DNA of 11,090 bases from JAEWSN01 sp038249175 (GCA_038249175.1 JBBRWP010000093.1:1-11090), one strand, 5' to 3'; positions 1 to 6,581 are shown, counted from the stretch's first letter. The notes: a model not told the origin generated them from the sequence alone. Numbers and translations are program-made.

Positions 1-62
1 AAGTCAGCCAAACGACGAATTATTTCAGGATATTCTAAGGTATTCATTGCCGGTTTGTTCAT
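1..62 (-). CDS. N-terminus of a probable MutS2-like protein (runs off the left edge)
   Basis: Only the first 20 codons are visible; they translate to MNKPAMNTLEYPEIIRRLAD. The start is an ATG at 62-60 with a perfect GGAGG ribosome binding site at 72-68, five bases away, so the start is well supported. The pattern M-N-x(5)-LEY-x-x-I-x-x-x-LA matches how MutS2 proteins (endonuclease/ATPase of the MutS superfamily, involved in recombination suppression and ribosome rescue) usually begin. The match rests on about 12 informative residues, so the family assignment is tentative; that a real minus-strand gene starts here is much safer. A repeat element begins 14 bases upstream of the start codon and occupies the 5' leader, so it may carry or displace the promoter. 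Confidence 0.45.
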   Translation of the reverse strand, partial: MNKPAMNTLEYPEIIRRLAD

Positions 63-75
63 ACATTCCTCCATG

Positions 76-168
76 ATTCTAGTGTATTAACGCCATGATC
101 TTGTTTACAGGGATATCATCAATGTTGTGAATTTTTGAAAAAAGTCGGCTGAAAACTGACGGTAGAAT
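76..168. repeat. Short (93 bp) derivative of the window's palindromic repeat family
   Basis: The left end (attctagtg, 76-84) matches the left end of the element at 7030. The right end (acggtagaat, 159-168) matches the right ends at 7167 and 6183. The first 19 bases agree with the 7030 copy at about 14 positions. The interior is shorter than the 138-139 bp of full members and lacks their long inner hairpin, so this looks like an internally deleted or diverged copy. No flanking duplication was found. It lies between the ribosome binding site of the left-edge gene and a terminator. Confidence 0.5.
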
Positions 169-227
169 CAGGTGAAGAGAACGAAGCATGGTCGGTTTGT
201 TGCAAGAACATCTGGTGAAAAGGCAGC

Positions 228-254
228 AAAAAAACCGTGCGCACGACGCACGGT
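228..254 (-). terminator. Rho-independent terminator, minus strand
   Basis: Arms 234-241 (accgtgcg) and 247-254 (cgcacggt) form a perfect 8-bp GC-rich stem with a 5-nt loop. On the minus strand it is followed at once by seven Ts (228-234 read in reverse). It would stop minus-strand transcripts arriving from the right, but the next ORF on the right (345-755) is on the plus strand. The gene it served therefore seems to have been lost or replaced. Confidence 0.8.
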
Positions 255-344
255 CTCCAATCTTGGATAGCCGTCATCCTGACCATCAGTCATAAAAAGA
301 AGCAATCCTGTGAAGGAACACAAGAATAACACTGATTCAGAACA

Positions 345-755
345 ATGAAACGCGGCACAATCAATGAGCAGTTTCTTAAAGTTCCCCAAAAAAATTCTCC
401 GCCGGTCTTAAGAGGACCCTATTATGTCCTGTCGAAAAGTTCTGGCGGGAAAACCATCAGTAAACGAATTAAGAAAGAAGATTTGGAGACTGTTAAAAAG
501 GACATTGAAAAGTACAATACATTTGTGCAATTGACAGAGGAATTTGTTGTGGTAACAGAAAAAATAACAGAGATCGTTAGATCATCTGATGAAAAAAAAG
601 ATGAGATGTTAAAAAAAAATAACACATTTAATTGCGAGTACACATCTGAACTAACGAAATTTTCAGCATTTGTACATAAAAGTATTCGCGCAGGAGAACC
701 TATTGATATTGCTGAAATTGAAATTGGCGTTTGTCCTTGTTCCGCCAGGATATGA
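345..755 (+). CDS. Small IS-associated accessory ORF, probably truncated at its 3' end
   Basis: This 136-residue ORF begins MKRGTINEQF. It has the layout G-P-Y-Y-V-L-S near residue 25, then a basic stretch GGKTISKRIKKE, then a charged helix (about 42-85) and a Lys-rich linker. That resembles the small proteins encoded upstream of transposases in several clostridial insertion sequences (DUF6788-like in its second half, but without the Cys-containing motif). The tail from about residue 97 (SELTKFSAFVHKSIRAGE) looks like the start of the adjoining transposase region. The frame then closes soon after, as though joined to foreign DNA near 725-735. No convincing ribosome binding site precedes the ATG and no transposase follows, so it is most likely an IS remnant. 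The family call is from recall of the pattern and is not proven. Confidence 0.5.
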   Translation: MKRGTINEQFLKVPQKNSPPVLRGPYYVLSKSSGGKTISKRIKKEDLETVKKDIEKYNTFVQLTEEFVVVTEKITEIVRSSDEKKDEMLKKNNTFNCEYTSELTKFSAFVHKSIRAGEPIDIAEIEIGVCPCSARI

Positions 756-828
756 AGGGCATGCGATGAGCATCGCAGCGTATTTCAACAGCCTGTCCCA
801 GGATCGCCGTTCGCCTATTCATGAATGA
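727..828 (+). pseudogene. Possible C-terminal fragment of an unrecognised protein
   Basis: In the frame +1 to the preceding ORF, codons from about 727 read AFVLVPPGYEGHAMSIAAYF and continue to a TGA at 826-828. It has ordinary protein-like composition and overlaps the abrupt end of the IS-associated ORF. It may be the tail of a gene into which the IS piece was joined. There is no start codon or ribosome binding site, and the family is not recognised. A chance open frame of this length is possible. Confidence 0.2.
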
Positions 829-901
829 ACCAGTGTCAGTGTGATGAAAATATTGGTCAACGCTTTGAAAGGAATGGTTTCCAAGATTTTGGCGTACCGG
901 T

Positions 902-944
902 CATAGTAAGTCTGTCATCCAGCCAGGATGACAGGCTTACTATG
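902..944. repeat. 19-bp near-perfect inverted repeat (long hairpin)
   Basis: Arms 902-920 and 926-944 pair over 19 bp with a single G-T wobble (911 with 935) around the 5-nt loop agcca. There is no T-run on either side, so it is not a standard terminator. It could be a transposon-end hairpin or a cruciform-forming palindrome. It lies in a stretch (756-1189) where no credible gene was found. Confidence 0.75.
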
Positions 945-1049
945 CTTAAGAGAAACCAAAATTTTCACAGGCCTTATTGGTGCTCCACAGGTTACTGTAT
1001 AATGGTGCGAACCGTGTTACATCAATATTGGAGTTGGCGAACACTTACC

Positions 1050-1069
1050 AGGTTATCTGACGATAACCT
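1050..1069. repeat. Small perfect hairpin next to the 1073 terminator
   Basis: aggttatc (1050-1057) pairs perfectly with gataacct (1062-1069) around the loop tgac. It lies three bases before the terminator-like hairpin at 1073-1099, giving a tandem hairpin pair. Confidence 0.6.
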
Positions 1070-1072
1070 GCA

Positions 1073-1099
1073 CCAAAAAGTCACTTAGTGACTTTTTGG
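1073..1099. terminator. Bidirectional terminator-like hairpin
   Basis: ccaaaaagtcac (1073-1084) pairs perfectly with gtgactttttgg (1088-1099) around the loop tta. The descending arm ends in a T5 run on the plus strand and the symmetrical A5/T5 serves the minus strand. The GC core is weak (GTGAC), so efficiency is uncertain. It would close transcription of the IS-remnant region before the signalling genes. Confidence 0.5.
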
Positions 1100-1180
1100 A
1101 TATAATCATCATGTCAAATACATATCACTAAAACCCTGCAATATTTGCCGGCATCCCGTCAAGTATTTTCTTGAAATATT

Positions 1181-1337
1181 TATACAGTGATTCTGCTTCA
1201 AAAACCCTTTATGGTAAATATAATTAGGATAAAATTAGGTGAAAACAACCTATTTCAGGCATAAAATTCGGGATATACGCTGATTTTATGCCTGAAATAG
1301 GATTGTTTTCGGGTTTTTGAAGTAGAATTATACAGTG
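1181..1337 (+). mobile_element. Full-length 139-bp palindromic element (copy A) with 9-bp target duplication
   Basis: The body is 1190-1328. Outer arms attctgcttcaaaaaccc (1190-1207) and its near-perfect complement (1311-1328) form an 18-bp terminal inverted repeat with one mismatch. An inner hairpin pairs 1241-1267 with 1283-1310 over 27 bp, with one bulged base and a 15-nt loop. A 33-nt AT-rich spacer (1208-1240) lies only on the left, while the right inner and outer arms are contiguous. The 9-mer tatacagtg flanks both sides (1181-1189 and 1329-1337; ten bases match if the preceding t is counted), as expected of a target-site duplication. The element encodes no protein and fits a MITE-like non-autonomous transposon. 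It ends 125 bp before the CHASE4 gene. Confidence 0.8.
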
Positions 1338-1360
1338 CATCATACAATGACATTGTGATG
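1338..1360. promoter_or_regulatory. Operator-like dyad upstream of the CHASE4 gene
   Basis: The core acaatg-a-cattgt (1344-1356) is a perfect 6+1+6 dyad. It extends outward as catca.../...gatg if a 2-nt bulge is allowed. It abuts the target duplication of copy A and is about 94 bp upstream of the CHASE4 start codon. A repressor site or a small hairpin are both possible. No clear -10/-35 pair was identified near it. Confidence 0.3.
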
Positions 1361-1453
1361 TTTATTTGTCTCCGGAGTGGGTAAATTACTTCAATTAGTC
1401 CCAATAAAATTCGGTTCATAAAATGAAAGGGAATTTATTATGTGGGGGCAGTC

Positions 1454-2326
1454 ATGTTGAAGAATCCACAGAAATTCACATCACTACGCATTAAAACAAT
1501 AACAGCATTGCTCCTGTTATTCCTGTTTCTGGTCTTCATCATATATATGGTGATCGGTTCTGTTTCCAAAAAGCAAATACTAGAAATAGAAAATCGGGAT
1601 GTGACTCAGAAAGTCTCCATGGCCATTGATGCATTAGAAGGGTATGGGGCATCCTTAGCTACAAGTGTAGCGGATTGGGGCCCCTGGGATGAGGCATATC
1701 AATTTGCTGAAGACGGGAATGAAAAATTTATTACTAACAATTTGCAGCCTGTTACATTGTTGAACTTCAATCTGGATATGATTGCTTTTGTCAATCGCTC
1801 ATGTGGCTATACCTTTGCAAAAGCATTTGACCGCCAAACAGAAGAATTCAGACCCTTTCCAACTGAACTGACAGGAATTTTTGAAAAAAGCAAAATCCTG
1901 AACAACACCGATCCCAAGACCGTCATCCAGGGAATCGCAGCGCTGCCTGAAGGTCCAATGCTGATAGCGTCATATCCCATACTAACCAGTACCTTTGAGG
2001 GTCCGGTCCGGGGTCAGGTCGTTATGGGTCGTTATATTGATGAAGAGATGGTGAGAGAGATATCAGCCCGTTTGAAAATGACGGTTAATCTGGAAGGAGT
2101 CAATCAGGAGGTGCTGAAATCACCTGAAAACATGGGACCAGACAATCCACAGCATCCTACAGAAATCACCATCATCAGTGGCGAGAAAGTTGCCGGCCGC
2201 AGAGTCGTCAATGATATGTTCGGACAACCCGTACTTCAACTTGGGATAGAAACAAATCGTGATTATAATACAATCGGATCAAGCGGCCTCGTGACGACAC
2301 CCATCTGGCCTATCATGATCATTTAA
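1454..2326 (+). CDS. CHASE4-domain sensor region (5' part of a disrupted GGDEF-EAL gene)
   Basis: The protein has a short cytoplasmic N-terminus, one membrane segment (about residues 14-36) and an extracellular CHASE4 sensor domain filling the rest. Recognisable pieces are VADWGPWDEAYQF, the central NLDMIAFVNRSCG strand and GRRVVNDMFGQPVLQLGIE near the end. CHASE4 normally feeds a second membrane helix and then cytoplasmic PAS/HAMP/GGDEF modules. Here the frame stops just where the second helix should begin, with the unrelated tail VTTPIWPIMII. The GGDEF-EAL sequence follows in another frame and already reads THLAYHDHLTGLPNR across this ORF's stop. I chose ATG 1454 (GGGGG six to ten bases upstream); a GTG at 1442 is the alternative. 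The product would be a sensor anchored by one helix with no output domain, so it is probably non-functional alone. Confidence 0.75.
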   Translation: MLKNPQKFTSLRIKTITALLLLFLFLVFIIYMVIGSVSKKQILEIENRDVTQKVSMAIDALEGYGASLATSVADWGPWDEAYQFAEDGNEKFITNNLQPVTLLNFNLDMIAFVNRSCGYTFAKAFDRQTEEFRPFPTELTGIFEKSKILNNTDPKTVIQGIAALPEGPMLIASYPILTSTFEGPVRGQVVMGRYIDEEMVREISARLKMTVNLEGVNQEVLKSPENMGPDNPQHPTEITIISGEKVAGRRVVNDMFGQPVLQLGIETNRDYNTIGSSGLVTTPIWPIMII

Positions 2327-2343
2327 CCGGACTTCCAAACCGG

Positions 2344-3657
2344 ATGTTATTGACAGATCGTCTTAACCAGGCAATTCCACTTGCCCGACGGCTTGCGAAA
2401 CAAGTCGGCGTTGTTTTTATTGACCTGGATGGTTTTAAAATGATTAATGACACCATGGGACACTCCCTGGGCGATGAACTTCTGAAAGAAGTGGCCGCAC
2501 GTCTGATAGAAACGGTACGTAAGGATGACACCGTATCCCGGCTCGGCGGAGATGAATTCATTCTTATGGTACAGAATCTTGCGGATTTGGATGATGCCGT
2601 CATCATTTCAGGGAAGATTTTGGGGTGTTTCAAACGTCCCTTCGTATTGATGGGTCAAGAATTTCAAGTGAACGCCAGTATCGGGGTAGCCCTGTATCCG
2701 ACTGATGGGGAAGATGTGGAAAGTCTCATAAAGAATGCGGACCTGGCCATGTATGAGGCGAAGAACACAGGGAAGAACCAGTTCGTCATCTGCACCCCGT
2801 CAATGAAAACCAAGGTTGTTGAAACGATGATATTAACAAACTACTTATACCGAGCGCTGGAACGGAATGAACTGATGATATACTACCAGCCGCAAATCAA
2901 TGGGGCGACTGAATGTATTACAGGTCTGGAAGCCTTGCTGCGATGGAAGCATCCTGAGCTGGGTTTCATACCGCCATCTCAGTTCATACCCATCGCTGAA
3001 CAAACGGGGCTGATCCTCCCCATCGGGAACTGGGTGCTTCGCAATGCCTGCAGGCAAAACAAGGCATGGCAGGATGCGGGCTACCCACCGGTGCGTATGG
3101 CTGTCAATCTTTCGCTCTATCAATTTCAAAATCAAGACCTGGTCAGACTGGTTGATGATATTCTGATTGAAACCGGTTTAAATCCGGAACTTTTAGAGCT
3201 TGAAATCACAGAAAGTGTAGCCATGGCTGAAAAAAATAATGTCATTGAGATTTTAAGTGATTTGAAAGCACTGGGTCTTACCATATCCATCGATGATTTT
3301 GGAACAGAATATTCTTCGTTGAGCCGTCTGAAATTGATGCCGATTGACAGGATCAAAATTGATATGGCATTTGTGCATGGGATTGCCGTTAGTGATAAGG
3401 ATGAGGCGATCACCAAAGCCATTATCGTGCTGGCAAAAAACCTGGGTCTTCAAACCATCGCAGAGGGTGTAGAAACAAAGCAGCAGCTTGCATTTCTGAA
3501 CCATCGGATGTGTGATGAAATCCAGGGATACTATTACCATAAACCGTTGCCAGCCAATGAAATTGAAGCGTTGTTGGGCATTGAGCTCAGCCGGGCAAAC
3601 GAACGCATCAATCTGGCAAGGGAACCGGAACCCGACGAAAGCTCCGAAATGGAGTGA
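2344..3657 (+). CDS. GGDEF-EAL c-di-GMP cyclase/phosphodiesterase (3' part of a disrupted gene)
   Basis: This part has a cytoplasmic GGDEF domain (about 1-155) followed by an EAL domain (about 165-415). The cyclase signature GGDEF is intact at 68-72. An RxxD product-inhibition site (RKDD, 59-62) lies exactly five residues before it. EAL residues look catalytic: EALLR at 196-200, N255, E287, DDFG at 317-320, K338, E374 and Q394. So both synthesis and hydrolysis of c-di-GMP are plausible. The open frame extends upstream to about 2269 and encodes the conserved AYHDHLTGLPNR before ATG 2344, so the true domain begins earlier and no ribosome binding site precedes this ATG. Translation might restart after the CHASE4 stop 18 bases upstream, but the pair is best read as one gene broken by a deletion and frameshift. 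Activity in the cell is therefore uncertain. Confidence 0.85.
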   Translation: MLLTDRLNQAIPLARRLAKQVGVVFIDLDGFKMINDTMGHSLGDELLKEVAARLIETVRKDDTVSRLGGDEFILMVQNLADLDDAVIISGKILGCFKRPFVLMGQEFQVNASIGVALYPTDGEDVESLIKNADLAMYEAKNTGKNQFVICTPSMKTKVVETMILTNYLYRALERNELMIYYQPQINGATECITGLEALLRWKHPELGFIPPSQFIPIAEQTGLILPIGNWVLRNACRQNKAWQDAGYPPVRMAVNLSLYQFQNQDLVRLVDDILIETGLNPELLELEITESVAMAEKNNVIEILSDLKALGLTISIDDFGTEYSSLSRLKLMPIDRIKIDMAFVHGIAVSDKDEAITKAIIVLAKNLGLQTIAEGVETKQQLAFLNHRMCDEIQGYYYHKPLPANEIEALLGIELSRANERINLAREPEPDESSEME

Positions 3658-3786
3658 CTTTGTTAGGAAGTAAGCAGCCGAATGGGTATTGCCTGGTGCT
3701 GGAAACCATGAAATCCATGGAGGTTGCCAGTGATTAACAGGTATTCATCATTGATCAACGTTAATTATGACTTTGGAGGAATAAGA

Positions 3787-5547
3787 ATGAAAATAAGAGC
3801 GAAACTGATCCTGACGGTTTTAATACTTATTGTTTCTGTTGTTGCCATTAATCTGTTCATGTCCTTCAACCAAATACAAAAAGGGATGAAGACCTCAGCC
3901 ATAAAAAAAGGAGCAAAGGTCAGCGCATATCTGACGTCCAGAGATGAATTGAAAGATGTCGAACGGATTGGAGACACGAAGATAAACATATCTGAACAAG
4001 ATTATGGAAAGCTGAAATATCTCTTGGAAGACACCTTATTTATCGGTGGGTTAAAGTTCCTCTATATTATTAAACAGGATAGTAGCGGAAATTTTTATTA
4101 TATAGTGGATGGTACGGATGATAACGTCAAAGATAACGCATCTTTCGGTGAAGTCGTTGAACCTGACTATAAAGATATATACAGTAATATTTGGTCGTCC
4201 GGGAAAATCATTGAAGGGTTGTTTGAAAACCTTGAATATGGTGTGTTAATGACCAATTATTATCCGCTCAGGAATTCGTCTGGAGATATATATGCGGTCA
4301 TTGGAATGGATTACGATGTATCTGCGGAATTCGAGATGCTCTATAAAAGCACTTTGTATTCCATTGTCCTGGGAATCTTTTCTGTTCTGTTAGCAGTTGG
4401 TGTTTTCTGGCTATTTGCTGGCTCAATCACACAACCTCTCAATGCGCTGGTGCTTCATTTCAACAACATGGCAGATGGTAATTTTAAAGAGCATGTTCCT
4501 CAGAACATCCAAAAGAGACGGGATGAACTCGGTGAAGTCGCTTTGGCGGCGTCCCAGATGCAAATGGGAATTGGAACCATGATTGAGAGCTTGAAGAACC
4601 AATACCATGAGCTGCAGGAATCAGGGATGACCTTGAATGAGTCGGCTGAAGGTACAGGCCGTTCAGCGGCAGAAGTGGCCTCGATTATGCATCATTTGGC
4701 TGAAGATGCAATCAAAGCGGCATCGTCTCTTCAACGAATCGATAATGTATTTGACAGCGTCCGGGAAACGGTGGAGGATGTAGCATCCGGTGCTGCAGCA
4801 TCGCTAAGTGCAGCGCAGTACAGCCTGCAGCGGACAGAAGATGGAGAAATTTCACTGAATAAAGCTGCTGTTCACCTGCGAGAACTGACCACATCTATTG
4901 AAGGTGCCTCAGAAATAACGGAAAGACTCAGCCAACGTTCGAAGGAAATCGGAAACATTACCAAGACAGTTATGACCATCGCAAATCAGACAAACCTGCT
5001 GGCACTCAATGCTTCCATTGAGGCGGCACGAGCAGGAGAACATGGCCGTGGCTTTGCCGTCGTATCCACTGAAATCACCAAGCTGGCTGCTGAATCAGCC
5101 CTGGCAGCAACGAATATTGCCGGGATCATTAAAAAGATTATATCTGACACGCTGGAGTCAGAGTGCGCAATGAATATTTGCAAAGACAGCGCTGGAGACC
5201 AGACATATTTGATGGGAGAGCTCAATCAAGTAATCAGTAACCTGGCTGAAAAATCTAACACAACAAAGGATGCAGCGATGGCCATGAGCACCTTAAGTGG
5301 CACGCTGCGGGAGATATTGCCTACACTTTCAGCTTCAATCATCACCCTGCGCGACATAATCGAAGCGAATGCGGCAGCCAGCGAAGAAGTGCTCGCAGCC
5401 ACAGAGGAACAACAGGCCAAGGTGGATGAGATCGTTTCGCTCTCAAGTGATGTGAATCGGTTTGCTGAAGAGCTGAATTTGATTTTGATGAAATTTAAAA
5501 CAACGGCAACAGTTTCGGAGATGAGAACGTCAAAAGTCTTCCTGTGA
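3787..5547 (+). CDS. Methyl-accepting chemotaxis protein (transmembrane chemoreceptor)
   Basis: A 586-residue receptor that would control a CheA/CheW array at the cell pole. In order it has TM1 (about 7-28), an extracellular Cache-like ligand domain (about 30-188), TM2 (about 189-213), a HAMP linker beginning TQPLNALV, and a long methyl-accepting helical hairpin (about 290-575). The hairpin tip ANQTNLLALNASIEAARAGE starts at residue 399 and is followed by HGRGFAVVS, the conserved CheA/CheW contact. No C-terminal CheR-tethering pentapeptide is seen. The start is ATG 3787, behind GGAGGA six bases upstream; an earlier in-frame codon at 3724 has no such site. The last residues (SEMRTSKVFL) overlap by 18 bp the end of the antisense URO-D fragment, so the original C-terminus may have been altered at that junction. 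The ligand is not predictable. Confidence 0.93.
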   Translation: MKIRAKLILTVLILIVSVVAINLFMSFNQIQKGMKTSAIKKGAKVSAYLTSRDELKDVERIGDTKINISEQDYGKLKYLLEDTLFIGGLKFLYIIKQDSSGNFYYIVDGTDDNVKDNASFGEVVEPDYKDIYSNIWSSGKIIEGLFENLEYGVLMTNYYPLRNSSGDIYAVIGMDYDVSAEFEMLYKSTLYSIVLGIFSVLLAVGVFWLFAGSITQPLNALVLHFNNMADGNFKEHVPQNIQKRRDELGEVALAASQMQMGIGTMIESLKNQYHELQESGMTLNESAEGTGRSAAEVASIMHHLAEDAIKAASSLQRIDNVFDSVRETVEDVASGAAASLSAAQYSLQRTEDGEISLNKAAVHLRELTTSIEGASEITERLSQRSKEIGNITKTVMTIANQTNLLALNASIEAARAGEHGRGFAVVSTEITKLAAESALAATNIAGIIKKIISDTLESECAMNICKDSAGDQTYLMGELNQVISNLAEKSNTTKDAAMAMSTLSGTLREILPTLSASIITLRDIIEANAAASEEVLAATEEQQAKVDEIVSLSSDVNRFAEELNLILMKFKTTATVSEMRTSKVFL

Positions 5548-6165
5548 GTCGTCGATGCCGGCCATCCGTTCCGGCTTCATGTATTTTCGCCATTTTACCG
5601 CACCAATGGCCAAACCATGCTGCATGCCAAGGTCGTCTCCGACGGTGATAATCCAAGAGTCGGGGTTTTGACAGGCAATGTCCATCTGCCGCACGTTATA
5701 TGTGCAGACAATGTCAATGAGCTGCTGCAATTCATCACATTCTTCTGCAAAATCCATCATGGCTTCTTCAAAACCACGTAAATCCAGCAGACGTAAATAC
5801 ATAAAACCGTGGGGAAGTCCCATGTCCGTTTCCGGTGCCTTCAACGTCAGGATGTCTGAGCGGTTTGGAATGGGATGTCCTGTCACATAAGCTTCCATAC
5901 CTTCCTGCAGGTTTTCCCAGACACAGCCCCAGGGATCTATATGATGCCCGGCATAATAGGTGATGGCCATGGATGTGACACCTTTTTGCACGGCATCTTT
6001 ATCGAAAAAATCCGGGTAGTTGAAGAGAATTTCATCCAAATCTTTTCCATATTTTTTTCTTGCGGCGGGGAGGATGCCAATAAAAAAAGGTAATTCGGAG
6101 GGTCTGTCATAAAGGATAGCCTTCTTCAGCAGCGCTTGTGTATTTTGCCTGAGGAACCTCCTGTT
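5530..6165 (-). pseudogene. URO-D / corrinoid methyltransferase-like gene fragment, both ends missing
   Basis: The translation reads in from the repeat end at 6166 without a start codon: NRRFLRQNTQALL, a linker, then LPFFIGILPAARKKYGKDLD, YPDFF and GHHIDPWGCVWENLQEGMEA. The end is DSWIITVGDDLGMQHGLAIG-x-x-x-WRKYMKP. This order matches the uroporphyrinogen-decarboxylase superfamily, whose clostridial members mostly act as methyltransferases in C1 or methoxy-compound metabolism. Family proteins run about 330-380 residues; this piece stops after about 210, right after the conserved W-R-x-Y-x-K-P segment, with a short non-conserved tail (ERMAGIDDSQEDF). The 5' edge abuts an 18-bp repeat end and the 3' edge overlaps the chemoreceptor gene tail to tail. 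A TTG at 6039 could start a shorter ORF, but conserved sequence continues upstream of it. I regard it as a remnant. Confidence 0.75.
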
Positions 6166-6183
6166 GGGTTTTTACGGTAGAAT
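6166..6183. repeat. Solo 18-bp terminal repeat of the palindromic family
   Basis: gggtttttacggtagaat matches the right outer arm of copy A (1311-1328) at 15 of 18 positions and shares acggtagaat with the copies ending at 168 and 7167. It is exactly the length of copy A's outer arm; nothing of the inner hairpin remains to its left. It sits at the joint between the URO-D fragment and the truncated transposase, marking a rearrangement breakpoint. Confidence 0.65.
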
Positions 6184-6537
6184 CATGAGTTTTTTTCTGT
6201 CGACAGAAGTCAAATCATTGAGAATGGTAATAATTTGTGTCACTAAAAGCATCAATAATCGTGACCAGTTGAAAGTGCTGTTGTTCAAAAACCGGTAAAC
6301 TGTATTCTGTTTGAACGATAGGTCATTAGGATTCATTTGTAAAGTTCTGTACAGATTTTTTCCAGAAAAGACTAATCCGAATACTTCCTTTAGGATGATA
6401 GTACATTGGATGCCACCGGATTTATAGAAATTGGATTTCTTCAGAAGCTTCGATATTGAAAAATCAGTAAAAAAGCGATCAGTTTTGGATATTAACTCAT
6501 GGTCAGTGCTTGAATTATGTGTTATAATAGAATTCAT
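6172..6537 (-). pseudogene. IS4-family transposase, N-terminal 121 residues only
   Basis: The start is ATG 6537-6535 with AGAGGAA five bases upstream, reading MNSIITHNSS. The segments FTDFSISKLLKKSNFYKSGG, VFGLVFSGKNLYRTL and NTVYRFLNN match the N-terminal region of large IS4-type DDE transposases of clostridia. Such proteins are usually around 400 residues or more. The translation ends DLTSVDRKKLMILP, exactly where the first catalytic Asp block (normally x-V-L-I-x-D-D) should come. The final codons and the TAA lie inside the 18-bp repeat end at 6166-6183. No DDE residues remain, so the product cannot transpose DNA. An extended -10 promoter lies 45 bp upstream of the start codon. Confidence 0.8.
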
Positions 6538-6581
6538 AAAAGTTCCTCTTTCTATTGGTATCATTGGGTTTCGTTAATTCT

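Noticed and set aside
977..1003. Promoter-like TTGGTG...TATAAT on the plus strand
   Set aside because: The spacing is 15 bp, the -35 is poor and no gene follows before the terminator-like hairpin at 1073.
825..1088. 87-residue plus-strand ORF starting MNQCQCDENI
   Set aside because: It reads straight through the 19-bp hairpin and ends in the terminator-like hairpin, has no ribosome binding site, and its composition (many C, W, H, R) is not protein-like.
3658..3786. Terminator or promoter between the GGDEF-EAL and chemoreceptor genes
   Set aside because: Only a 5-bp ccatg/catgg stem without a T-run was seen and no convincing -35/-10 pair, so no feature is called.
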